From: a virus | DNA length: 39,089 bases | Virus record (IMG/VR): IMGVR_UViG_3300020215_000884 | Coordinates: 1 to 39,089 of that record | Strand: one strand, 5' to 3' | Shown: piece by piece, positions 29,041 through 35,479 of the stretch | Numbering within the stretch: position 1 is the first letter of the stretch | Layout of the letters: the number at the start of each line of letters is the position of its first letter | Made by a program: the position numbers and the translations under genes | Notes under the pieces: generated by a model | What the model saw: only the letters and a program-made list of their open reading frames with translations | Database searches by the model: none | What the model was told of the DNA's origin: nothing

Positions 29041-29748
29041 ATGTCACAGCAGCGGGAAGAGGGAAGGATTGGGGCGATTCCTGCTTCGCAGGACCGCTCT
29101 GCCGCCCTTCGGGCTGAGCCTGCTGCGCAGTCTCAGGCAAAGCCGGCTGCCGCTATCGCTGACGAGTTTCAGCGCCGCGTGCAGTTCTCTCCGTCCTACG
29201 ATCGCCGCGCTGAGGGCTACGGCATCGGCAATGTCCGCATCTGGTTTTACCTGATCGGACCGGCAGGCGCAGTTCAGTGGCAGATCGGAACCAACTGGTA
29301 CGTGCCGTCGGCGCAAGAGCATTTGAAGGCGCTTGATCCACGCGTTCAGAGCGTCCTCGAAAACTCGCTGGCAGGCAATCGCTATCAGCCGCAGGCATGG
29401 GACCTCGGCTATCATTCTCGCGAACCTCTCTACGACTATGCCCGAGAGGCGGGGCCCTCCCAATCCGCATGCGAGGTCCTAGGCGGAGATCCCTGCTACT
29501 ACGACGGCTCCAGCCTGAACGCCGAACTGCTGATTGTGCCCTTCCTAGAAGGAGGCGACAAGGCAGTTTGGGAGGCGCTGGAGGCGTACTATCGCCACAC
29601 GTTCGAGGGCCAGCCTTGGCCCTTCGACGATGCCGGAAAACTCACCGCGGCGACAACCGCGAAGACGGGTGCCGTCGAAGACGAGAGCGCGGTCGGCAAC
29701 GCCGATGCGCCCAACGACCCCTCCAAAGCTCGGGGTGAGGCATCATGA
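29041..29748 (+). CDS. Conserved-looking phage protein of unknown function, 235 aa
   Basis: Residues 11-41 or so are encoded by repeat copy R5. The core (about 42-205) is a normal folded protein with many aromatic residues (GYGIGNVRIWFYLIGPAGAV, WQIGTNWYVPSAQEHLKAL, RYQPQAWDLGYHSREPLYDY) and Cys residues (CEVLGGDPCYYDGSSL), ending in an Ala/Asp-rich tail. No signal or membrane segment. It has a good ribosome binding site (AGGGAG) and overlaps the next gene by ATGA. The composition suggests a single globular domain but I cannot name it. Confidence 0.65.
   Translation: MSQQREEGRIGAIPASQDRSAALRAEPAAQSQAKPAAAIADEFQRRVQFSPSYDRRAEGYGIGNVRIWFYLIGPAGAVQWQIGTNWYVPSAQEHLKALDPRVQSVLENSLAGNRYQPQAWDLGYHSREPLYDYAREAGPSQSACEVLGGDPCYYDGSSLNAELLIVPFLEGGDKAVWEALEAYYRHTFEGQPWPFDDAGKLTAATTAKTGAVEDESAVGNADAPNDPSKARGEAS
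29072..29163 (+). repeat. Dispersed palindromic element, copy R5
   Basis: GGGCGATTCC start, hairpin CCTGC-TTCG-CAGG, hairpin GCCC-TTCG-GGGC, TGAG...CTCA arm (compensating the usual CGAG...CTCG) with inner CTGC-TGC-GCAG, GGC-AAA-GCC hairpin, and a CGCTATCGC end that pairs with the start. It encodes residues of the gene at 29041-29748. Confidence 0.75.
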
Positions 29749-30236
29749 CGGGCAAGGACGGGCGCGTGCCTTCGGCACCGGGCTCTCGTGAACCGAGCCC
29801 TGACGGTCTCGGCCCTTCGGGCTTCGATCCCTCGCGCGTCACGTGTCCCGGCTGCGGTGCCAACATCGCAAAGGAGTGGGCTGCGGTTCTACCCGACGAG
29901 ACCGACCTGACGTTCGTGATGGAAGTTGCTGAGGGCCAGATGATTCAGGCGCAGACCCTCGGCGGCGTCGTCACCCAATTCGACAAGATGCAGAAGGCCA
30001 TCGGCAGGGAGGCGGGCGCGAAGACGACGACGCTCATCAAGTCGCTCGGCATGGATGAGAACGGCACGATCAGCATCACGTTCCGCATTTGCAATGTCGC
30101 GCAGAAAACTCGCCGCGATAGCGATGGAAGCCCGGAGGGGCGAGACGCGCAGCGGCTCGACGGCGAAGCCGCGACAGCGCGGGCCGAAGCGAAAGCTGAG
30201 GCATCGCCCAACCCCAGCCCGAAAGCCCAGCCATGA
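29745..30236 (+). CDS. Small protein flanked by repeat-derived ends, 163 aa
   Basis: Residues 4-33 come from repeat R6 and residues 124-156 from repeat R7 in the opposite orientation, so only the centre (about 34-123) is original. The centre has a CPGCG motif and a mixed fold (DETDLTFVMEVAEGQMIQAQ, TTTLIKSLGMDENGTISITF). The ATG overlaps the previous stop, and its stop overlaps the next ATG. The centre may be a small zinc-binding domain; the function is unknown. The double insertion is unusual. Confidence 0.6.
   Translation: MTGKDGRVPSAPGSREPSPDGLGPSGFDPSRVTCPGCGANIAKEWAAVLPDETDLTFVMEVAEGQMIQAQTLGGVVTQFDKMQKAIGREAGAKTTTLIKSLGMDENGTISITFRICNVAQKTRRDSDGSPEGRDAQRLDGEAATARAEAKAEASPNPSPKAQP
29757..29839 (+). 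repeat. Dispersed palindromic element, copy R6
   Basis: GGGCGCGTGCC start with TGCCTTCGGCA hairpin, GGCTC...GAGCC arm, GGTCTCGG, perfect GCCC-TTCG-GGGC hairpin, and a CTCGCGCG end. The coding frame (DGRVPSAPG) is identical to that of R3. Confidence 0.7.
30113..30212 (-). repeat. Dispersed palindromic element, copy R7
   Basis: Minus-strand orientation: GGGCGATGCC start, a CGGCTTCGCCG-type hairpin, CGAG...CTCG arm with inner GC-rich stem, GCCC-CTCC-GGGC hairpin, ATCGCTATCGCGG end identical to R2. It encodes the C-terminal residues of the gene at 29745-30236. Confidence 0.7.
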
Positions 30237-30487
30237 CCCCCTCAGAACCATGGAGGCCGATAGCCGAGGCGCTGGAAGCTTACGACATACAGTCGGGCCA
30301 GTGCCCGTTCGCCAAGAAGCGGACGCCGCCGAAGGAAAAACCGTGCCCAAAATGTGGCGCCGAGGCCTCAGAGGGTTGCCGAGAGCAGACCGTTGCCGCC
30401 TTTCGGTTCGTGCTCGCGGTTCGCCGTACAGTGGAGCGCGCCCATGCTTTTCCTCCCCAGGTGAAGAAGGAGGGGCAGGGACGATGA
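30233..30487 (+). CDS. Small zinc-ribbon-like protein, 84 aa
   Basis: The product has CPFAKKR and CPKCGAEASEGC, a possible three- or four-Cys zinc site (about residues 24-49), between a short N-terminal helix (WRPIAEALEAYDI) and a basic C-terminus. Zinc-ribbon proteins of this kind occur often in phage accessory operons. The start overlaps the previous stop (ATGA) and its stop overlaps the next start. Specific function unknown. Confidence 0.6.
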   Translation: MTPSEPWRPIAEALEAYDIQSGQCPFAKKRTPPKEKPCPKCGAEASEGCREQTVAAFRFVLAVRRTVERAHAFPPQVKKEGQGR

Positions 30488-30714
30488 GCCTTCTCGCCGG
30501 ATCACGCGGTGTGAACCGCTACGTCTATCGCCGGGGGCACGGCGCCAAGCGGCGGGTAATGCACCTCGCTGGCTATGACCGGCTGGGGCAGTTCCTTGCG
30601 CCGCTCTGTGGTTCGCCGCTGAACCTCGACACGAGCTGCAATCTGCCTCTCGGCCGCCCCGTCTGCAAGCTCTGTCTTCGTGTCGAGAACAAGCTTTCGC
30701 GAGGTCAACCATGA
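30484..30714 (+). CDS. Hypothetical protein with C-terminal Cys residues, 76 aa
   Basis: The start MSLLAGSRGVNRYVYRRGHG is basic; the middle (VMHLAGYDRLGQFLAPLCGS) and end (LPLGRPVCKLCLRVENK) carry four Cys residues with a CKLC pair, so a zinc ribbon is possible. The ATG overlaps the preceding TGA as ATGA. It belongs to a run of very short accessory genes and has no recognised family. Confidence 0.55.
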   Translation: MSLLAGSRGVNRYVYRRGHGAKRRVMHLAGYDRLGQFLAPLCGSPLNLDTSCNLPLGRPVCKLCLRVENKLSRGQP

Positions 30715-30788
30715 ACGCGCAGGTCGATGGGCTGTACGCGCTCGCTCATAATGTCGCCTTCATGGTGGATAGGGAGGCGGCGGAATGA
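30711..30788 (+). CDS. 25-aa mini-ORF between overlapping genes
   Basis: The frame encodes MNAQVDGLYALAHNVAFMVD with a short acidic end. Its ATG overlaps the previous stop and its TGA overlaps the MazG-like ATG, both in ATGA quartets. It may be a tiny protein or a coupling ORF that bridges the gap, like those at 23893-23937 and 31560-31661. Confidence 0.4.
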   Translation: MNAQVDGLYALAHNVAFMVDREAAE

Positions 30789-31081
30789 CGCGCACGGAGC
30801 ATCTTTTGTCGTGTCTCGCGGAAGAGTGCTGCGAGGTCGGCCAGCGTGTTTTCAAGGCGCTACGCTTCGGGCTTGATGAGATACAGGCCGGGCAGGAGAT
30901 GACGAACGCCACTCGCATCGCAGCCGAGATGCGCGACCTGATATCCGTTGCCCAAATCCTTTGCGACGAGGGCGTTCTTGACCGCCAAGTCATGACTCCC
31001 GGCTTCGGCTGCGTTGCAATGAAGCGCGCCAAGATCGAGCGGTTCATGGCCATCTCTCGCGAACAGGGGGTCTTGCCATGA
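30785..31081 (+). CDS. MazG-like nucleotide pyrophosphohydrolase, first copy
   Basis: The all-alpha MazG signature is present: LAEECCEVGQRVFKA gives the metal-binding E-E-x-x-E (E13, E14, E17) and IAAEMRDLISVAQIL gives E48-x-x-D51. These enzymes remove pyrophosphate from nucleotides, clearing non-canonical dNTPs or lowering alarmone-like signals during infection. The 98-residue length is typical for single-domain phage members. A second, different MazG-like gene lies at 35186-35479. Start and stop overlap neighbours (ATGA). Confidence 0.75.
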   Translation: MTRTEHLLSCLAEECCEVGQRVFKALRFGLDEIQAGQEMTNATRIAAEMRDLISVAQILCDEGVLDRQVMTPGFGCVAMKRAKIERFMAISREQGVLP

Positions 31082-31563
31082 CCCTCTCGCGCAACATCGG
31101 CTCGCCTGATACACTCCCTTCTCCGCAGACCTCCCCAGGTGGAGTGACGATCAGCCAGTGCGGGGGAACTGGTGCGGAGAGATCCCCCGACCTCCCCATT
31201 TTGGGCGATTGCCTTCGGCACCGTTCGGGCGGGCTCCGCCCCGAGCCGCGTGCCGCGTCTCAGCCCTTCGGGCGCTCGTCGACTGGCGCACAGCCCATGG
31301 TTCCAGACTCCCCGCGCCTGTTCGGACCGTCGGCCGGCGCCATCGATCTGAACGCCATAGCGCACCAGGAGAACCGCCTTCAAACGGCGCCGCTGTCGGA
31401 ACTGGTTCTCGAGCATGCCGAGCTCAGCCGGTGGCTGGATCAGCCCTACGCCGAGCTCTGGGCCGATCAGCATGCCGAGAAGTCGGCGCGGATCAAGGCC
31501 GTCTGGCAGGCGATCAAGCGGCGGTCCCCGGAATATGCCGCGAAGATGGAGAGGCGTCCATGA
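31078..31563 (+). CDS. Hypothetical protein with repeat-derived middle, 161 aa
   Basis: The long frame from 31078 (overlapping the MazG-like stop, ATGA) has a Pro/Ser-rich first part, then codons supplied by repeat copy R8 (about residues 42-69). The convincing protein begins near M74 (31297: VPDSPRLFGPSAGAIDLNA) and is a helical domain (SELVLEHAELSRWLDQPYAE, KSARIKAVWQAIKRRSPEY). Either start is possible. I do not recognise the family. The end overlaps the next small gene. Confidence 0.5.
   Translation: MTLSRNIGSPDTLPSPQTSPGGVTISQCGGTGAERSPDLPILGDCLRHRSGGLRPEPRAASQPFGRSSTGAQPMVPDSPRLFGPSAGAIDLNAIAHQENRLQTAPLSELVLEHAELSRWLDQPYAELWADQHAEKSARIKAVWQAIKRRSPEYAAKMERRP
31203..31285 (+). repeat. 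Dispersed palindromic element, copy R8
   Basis: GGGCGATTGCC start identical to R1, TGCCTTCGGCA hairpin, GGGCGGGCTCCGCCC hairpin, CGAG...CTCA arm (one mismatch) with inner CGCG-TGC-CGCG, and perfect GCCC-TTCG-GGGC. The 3' end is diverged. It is read in a different frame from R1. Confidence 0.7.
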
Positions 31564-31661
31564 AGCGCATCCTCACCATAGCAGCCGGGGACAGCCGCTC
31601 GCGCGCTTGTGCGGTCGCTGCCTTCCTCCTTTTCGTCGTGATGCTGGCGGTGATGGCATGA
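31560..31661 (+). CDS. 33-aa single-span membrane peptide
   Basis: MKRILTIAAGDSRSRACAVA is followed by a hydrophobic end (FLLFVVMLAVMA), giving a small peptide with one possible membrane helix at the C-terminus. The ATG overlaps the previous stop and the stop overlaps the next ATG (ATGA on both sides). Small hydrophobic peptides of this size may be toxic or regulatory, or may only be coupling ORFs. Evidence is the overlap architecture and the hydrophobic pattern. Confidence 0.45.
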   Translation: MKRILTIAAGDSRSRACAVAAFLLFVVMLAVMA

Positions 31662-31981
31662 GCCAAACCGACGCCACTCATGCCGATCATTCTTGCTGCC
31701 AGAGCTTCAATGGCGGCACCGTCTGGATTTGCGGACGCGACGATGAAACTTCCGAGTGGCGGAGGACAACCCATCTCCAGCCGCGCGGGTGGAATGGGCG
31801 CGTCTTCGTCCCCTGCTGCAACCGCCTAGAGCTCCCCAAGAACACTGAGGCCCAATGGTACTCGGCCTATGGGGGCTATGTCTCGGGGTGGCGCTTTCGC
31901 TGTGCGCCTAACGCCGGCTGTAACGTCCGATCTGGCTACCGCCGCACCGCCCACCTTCGGGAGGGCTGGTATGCATATTAG
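31658..31981 (+). CDS. Hypothetical Cys/Trp-rich protein, 107 aa
   Basis: The product contains SCCQSFNGGTVWICGRDDE, VFVPCCNRLELP, YVSGWRFRCAPNAGC and ends TAHLREGWYAY. Many Cys, Trp and Tyr residues suggest a small zinc-bound or disulphide-rich domain. There is no export signal, so zinc binding is more likely. The start overlaps the preceding stop (ATGA). I do not know the family. Confidence 0.6.
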   Translation: MSQTDATHADHSCCQSFNGGTVWICGRDDETSEWRRTTHLQPRGWNGRVFVPCCNRLELPKNTEAQWYSAYGGYVSGWRFRCAPNAGCNVRSGYRRTAHLREGWYAY

Positions 31982-32123
31982 GCGCAGTCCCGCGTCAGTT
32001 GACACTCACCCGAAGGGCGGAGACGCGAATGCGGCTCCGGCTCCGCTGAGTGGCGCGGTCGGCGAAGCCGAGACGCCCAAATCCCCCGCCAACCCCTCAC
32101 CGGAGGACACACCAAATGGCTGA
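31971..32123 (+). CDS. Repeat-derived mini-ORF, 50 aa
   Basis: Between the preceding gene's end (10-base overlap) and the next gene's ATG (eight-base overlap, ATGGCTGA) lies a 50-codon frame starting MHIRRSPASVDTHPKGG and consisting almost wholly of repeat copy R9. The low-complexity Pro/Ala product is unlikely to fold. As with the mini-ORF at 23119-23256, the repeat appears to be kept open and coupled to both neighbours. Confidence 0.35.
   Translation: MHIRRSPASVDTHPKGGDANAAPAPLSGAVGEAETPKSPANPSPEDTPNG
31990..32081 (-). repeat. Dispersed palindromic element, copy R9
   Basis: Minus-strand orientation: GGGCGTC start, TCGGC-TTCG-CCGA hairpin, GGAG...CTCC arm with inner CGCATTCGCG, GCCC-TTCG-GGT hairpin. 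The outer end GACGCG pairs with the GGGCGTC start, a change matched on both sides. Confidence 0.7.
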
Positions 32124-32553
32124 CCGCGGCTCCGCTGTCCTGAGCGGCGAGCTCGTCACTCGGGCGCCGCGTCCCGATGCCTACAGGCCGACGCGCTATG
32201 AAGGTTTCATCGTCAGCGTCGACACGGGCCGGACCTATCCGCTGCGGCTGGACCGGGAGGTCAGCCACACCCGCGAACTGGAGCGGCAAGAACGGCCCTG
32301 TGCACCCCCGGCGACGCTCAAAGAGGCGGTCGGCGCGGCGCTTCGCAACCATGTTCTGAACCACAAGGACAAGCTCGTCATCAAGGCGACGGACGAAGCG
32401 ACGGGGAAGGCCACCCTTCATCTGTACGCCGTGAGGCGCAAGTCGGCGCCGGATTACGTCTGGCGCAACCACGTCCAGGTTCGCGAACACAGGCTCTACG
32501 TCGAGCCGATCTGCGACCTGAGTTGGGCAGTCCTCGCGGGAGAGGTCGAATGA
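32116..32553 (+). CDS. Hypothetical protein upstream of the exonuclease, 145 aa
   Basis: The protein starts MADRGSAVLSGELVTRAPRP and has mixed alpha/beta sequence with basic patches (YRPTRYEGFIVSVDTGRTY, LKEAVGAALRNHVLNHKDKL, TLHLYAVRRKSAPDYVWRN). It overlaps the exonuclease gene by ATGA, so it may belong with the recombination module, for example as a single-strand binding or host-nuclease inhibitor, but nothing specific is visible. Confidence 0.6.
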   Translation: MADRGSAVLSGELVTRAPRPDAYRPTRYEGFIVSVDTGRTYPLRLDREVSHTRELERQERPCAPPATLKEAVGAALRNHVLNHKDKLVIKATDEATGKATLHLYAVRRKSAPDYVWRNHVQVREHRLYVEPICDLSWAVLAGEVE

Positions 32554-33773
32554 AGCCCAATCCCGGCAACCCTCCCGGGCTTCGGCGGCCGATGATGGCT
32601 TCGCCTGCCGAGCGGTTGCACGAACAGGGGCTCGACGTCGAAAGCGTCGACGAAATTCTCGAAGGCCGGCGCGGGCAGCCGGGCGTTCCAACCCGCGTCG
32701 ATCCTCCCCGGCTCCCTGACACCCCCATGTTCCCGGAGCCGGGGATCTACTTCAACATGCCGGATGCGGAATACCACGCCATACCGGCTCTGTCGAACAG
32801 CGGGATCAAGTATCTCGCCTCGTCGCCGATGCTGTTCTGGGCGAAGTCCTGGATGAACCCCAATCGGGAGGAAGAGGACCGCGAGCATCAAATCCTCGGT
32901 CGCGCCTATCACTGCCGCCTCATGGAAGGGCTGGCAGCGTTCGAGGCCCGCTTCGCCGTCCTGCCCGACAAGGCCGAGTACAAGGACTTGCTCGTCACGG
33001 ACGACGATATCCGGAAAGCGTTGAAGGACGCGGGCGAGAAGCCCCGGAGCGGCAACAAGAGCGAGCGCATCCTCCAGCTTCTGGGCGTCGATCCGTCGGC
33101 CAACATCTGGGACTCCATCGTCGCCGAGCACGCCTTCGCCAACGAGGGCAAGGCGTACATCACGGCTGAGCAATGGAAGCGGCTCGAGATTGCCGCCTAT
33201 ATGATCGACCGCGACCCGGAGCTGTCCAAGGCGTTCAGCGGCGGCCATCCGGAGGTGGCCCTGTTCTGGTACTGCCCGACCACCGGCGTGCCGATGAAGG
33301 CGCGGGTCGACTATCTGAAGACCCGCGCAATGATCGACCTAAAGAGCTTCGGCAACCAGCGCGAGCGGAGCATCGAGCGGGCCATCGCCTATGAGATCGC
33401 AGGCTATCACTACAATATCCAGCCGAGCGTCTACTTCGAGGGCGCCGCCGAAGTCCGCAAGCTGGTGCGCGAGTGCGGGGCCTCCGTGATTCACGGACTG
33501 GACGACCCATCTTGGGCGCTGAGATGGGCGCAGCATGCCGAGCCCGACAGGTGGCTTTGGGTCTTCCAGCAGAAGGGCCCGGCGCCCGTGACTCGCGGCC
33601 TCTGGTATCCCCGGGCCGGCACCACGAAGACGATCACCGACGAAATTGTCGCTCAGCAGAAGCGCAAGTTTGTCCGCCACGTCGAGATGTTCGGCGCCGA
33701 GCCGTGGTTGGATATCGCGCCGATCTACGACCTTGCCGACGAAGACATTCCCCCATTCGCAACGGAGATTTGA
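32550..33773 (+). CDS. RecE-like PD-(D/E)XK exonuclease
   Basis: The 407-residue protein contains the family start PEPGIYFNMPDAEYHAIPAL with LSNSGIKYLASSP, then LGRAYHCRLME (H121), and the active-site strand pair ARVDYLKTRAMIDLKSFG, giving D254 and D263-x-K265. This is the exodeoxyribonuclease VIII-type (RecE/DUF3799-like) nuclease that resects double-stranded ends in 5'-3' direction. It is followed directly by recT, forming a two-component annealing recombination system. The ATG at 32550 overlaps the previous stop. Confidence 0.85.
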   Translation: MKPNPGNPPGLRRPMMASPAERLHEQGLDVESVDEILEGRRGQPGVPTRVDPPRLPDTPMFPEPGIYFNMPDAEYHAIPALSNSGIKYLASSPMLFWAKSWMNPNREEEDREHQILGRAYHCRLMEGLAAFEARFAVLPDKAEYKDLLVTDDDIRKALKDAGEKPRSGNKSERILQLLGVDPSANIWDSIVAEHAFANEGKAYITAEQWKRLEIAAYMIDRDPELSKAFSGGHPEVALFWYCPTTGVPMKARVDYLKTRAMIDLKSFGNQRERSIERAIAYEIAGYHYNIQPSVYFEGAAEVRKLVRECGASVIHGLDDPSWALRWAQHAEPDRWLWVFQQKGPAPVTRGLWYPRAGTTKTITDEIVAQQKRKFVRHVEMFGAEPWLDIAPIYDLADEDIPPFATEI

Positions 33774-33775
33774 GC

Positions 33776-34546
33776 ATGGCGACCGCGCCTGAAACCGAAG
33801 AGCATAGCGCGCCGCAGTTGCCGGCGAAAATTCCGCTGGTTGCCGATGATCGCGGAATCCTGCCGGTCATCCCCCGCGATACCGAAGAGGCAGCGCGCTA
33901 CGCTCAGGGGCTCATTGCCGCCGGGATCATCCCCGACGCCTACCGCGAAGGCGGGAAGAAGGACGGCGCGCCGAACAAGGCGCTCATCCTCACCGGCATC
34001 CTAAAAGCAATGGAGCTCGGCCTTGCACCGCAGACTGGCCTCGGCACCATCATGCCGATCAATGGGCGCTTCACCGTGTGGGGCGACGGCGCGATCGCGC
34101 TGATTCAGCGGCACCGGGTCATCTCCCGGCATATCGAGACGACATGCGGGCCGGGCTTCGATCCGGACACCGGCCTTGCGGACTGGCCGGACGAATACGG
34201 CTGGGTCGCCAGCTATTGGCGGGTCGGGCAGGAAGAGCCTTACGTGGGCCGCTTCACGGTCAAGGACGCCAAGCGGGCCGGGCTCTGGAACAACAGCTAT
34301 AAGAAGCCCTGGATGATGTATCCGAACCGGATGCTTCAGATCCGGGCGCGCACCTTCGCGCTCCGCGACGGCTTCGCCGACTGCCTCATGGGGCTCGGCA
34401 TCCGCGAAGAGATTGAGGACATGCTGACCGCCGTGGCCGACGAAGGTCCGGCAGGCGCGGATAACTCAGCCCTCGAAGACGAGCCCGTGACCGATGCTCA
34501 GGACAACACCGCTGAAGAAGCGGCGGGAGAGGCCGCGCCGCAATGA
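33776..34546 (+). CDS. recT: RecT-family single-strand annealing protein
   Basis: The 256-residue product has the RecT features: LILTGILKAMELGLAPQTGL (the GLxP-type helix), GTIMPINGRFTVWGDGAIAL, RFTVKDAKRAGLWNN and WMMYPNRMLQIRARTFALRD. These form the core that binds single strands and anneals complementary DNA. It starts two bases after the exonuclease stop codon, with a GGAG nearby. The C-terminus is acidic and Ala-rich, as usual for protein-interaction tails. The HNH gene begins inside its 3' end. Confidence 0.9.
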   Translation: MATAPETEEHSAPQLPAKIPLVADDRGILPVIPRDTEEAARYAQGLIAAGIIPDAYREGGKKDGAPNKALILTGILKAMELGLAPQTGLGTIMPINGRFTVWGDGAIALIQRHRVISRHIETTCGPGFDPDTGLADWPDEYGWVASYWRVGQEEPYVGRFTVKDAKRAGLWNNSYKKPWMMYPNRMLQIRARTFALRDGFADCLMGLGIREEIEDMLTAVADEGPAGADNSALEDEPVTDAQDNTAEEAAGEAAPQ

Positions 34547-34880
34547 AGGACGCGTCCAGCATAAGCGGCTCAAGCCAAAGGCCGGAGCGCCGCCCACGGC
34601 GGCCGAGAAGCGCCACAGGGAGCGCGTGGGGGCCATGCCGTGCCTCGTGCCGGGGTGCGGAGGCAGGGCGACCATCCATCACGTCACAGCGGGCATCTAC
34701 GGTGGCCGGATCCCGCGTTCGCATCGTCGTATCGTCCCGCTCTGCCGGGCGCACCATCAACACGACTACGGTCGCGAGTGCGTCGAGCGCCTGTCGCATG
34801 GCGGCTTCTGGCGCACCCACGGGATCAACCTTCTCGCTGAGGCGGATCGGCTTTGGGCTGAGAGCGTCGCCCTGGAATGA
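34494..34880 (+). CDS. Ref-like HNH nuclease
   Basis: After a very basic N-terminal arm (PLKKRRERPRRNEGR) the protein has a treble-clef HNH domain: C50-LVPGC-55, IHHVTAG (H62, H63), RRIVPLCRAHHQHDY (C84, H87, H88) and FWRTHGINLLAEADRLW. This pattern matches P1 Ref-type (RecA-dependent) nucleases, which cut displaced strands during recombination. It overlaps recT by 53 bases out of frame; the basic arm lies partly in the overlap, and an ATG at 34635 is an alternative start without the arm. Its position in the recombination operon fits. Confidence 0.78.
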   Translation: MLRTTPLKKRRERPRRNEGRVQHKRLKPKAGAPPTAAEKRHRERVGAMPCLVPGCGGRATIHHVTAGIYGGRIPRSHRRIVPLCRAHHQHDYGRECVERLSHGGFWRTHGINLLAEADRLWAESVALE

Positions 34881-34904
34881 CCGCTATCGGCAAAGGAAAG
34901 CAGC

Positions 34905-35189
34905 ATGAGGACCGAATACGGCATCCCCGTTCCGAGAGGGGTGCAGAAGGATTGGACAAGCGGGACGATGCTGAACGCCCGCCCGTTTCTGTGCCGCTAC
35001 ACCATTCCTCACGAATGGGGCGAGCCGTCCAAATGCGCCATGTGGCGAGACCGCTTCGGCAGGCTGCGTCTCATCGTCGCACACTATTCCAACGGCTGCT
35101 CAGCCACCGTTCGCATCGACGCCAACGGGAATTGGAAAACGTCCTTCGGGGACGTGACCGAACTTAAGAGGGAAGGAGAGGCGGGGTGA
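34905..35189 (+). CDS. Hypothetical protein, 94 aa
   Basis: The ATG follows AAGGA by about eight bases. The product is beta-rich with aromatics (MLNARPFLCRYTIPHEWGEP, CAMWRDRFGRLRLIVAHYS, ATVRIDANGNWKTSFGDV). It has Cys residues but no clear zinc pattern. The stop overlaps the next GTG (GTGA). A different frame from 34877 (coupled by ATGA) overlaps most of the gene, but its product is not protein-like. No family recognised. Confidence 0.6.
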   Translation: MRTEYGIPVPRGVQKDWTSGTMLNARPFLCRYTIPHEWGEPSKCAMWRDRFGRLRLIVAHYSNGCSATVRIDANGNWKTSFGDVTELKREGEAG

Positions 35190-35479
35190 GCGAGACTTTC
35201 AAGACGATTTCGGATTGGTGCGACGACACGTTCGGCCCAGCCACCCTTTTGCGCATCGCCACCCGAGCCAACGAGGAAATGGCCGAGCTGATCGATGCGG
35301 CCAGTCGTGGCGATCAGGTGAAGACGGTTATGGAAGCCGCCGACGTGCTGATCTGTCTCGCTCGGTATCCCGGTCTCTGGGAGGCCGTAGAGCAGAAAAT
35401 GGCGATCAATCGCCGTCGGACTTGGCGGCTTACGGGCGAGGGCTCGGGCTATCATATCCCACAGGATCAGGTGCAATGA
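35186..35479 (+). CDS. MazG-like nucleotide pyrophosphohydrolase, second copy
   Basis: The 97-residue product has ATRANEEMAELIDAA (E30, E31, E34) and VMEAADVLICLARY (E50-x-x-D53), the two metal-binding helices of the MazG fold. It differs from the first MazG-like gene (30785-31081) outside these motifs, so the two probably have different substrates or a distant duplication. GTG start overlaps the previous stop and its stop overlaps the next ATG. Confidence 0.72.
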   Translation: MSETFKTISDWCDDTFGPATLLRIATRANEEMAELIDAASRGDQVKTVMEAADVLICLARYPGLWEAVEQKMAINRRRTWRLTGEGSGYHIPQDQVQ

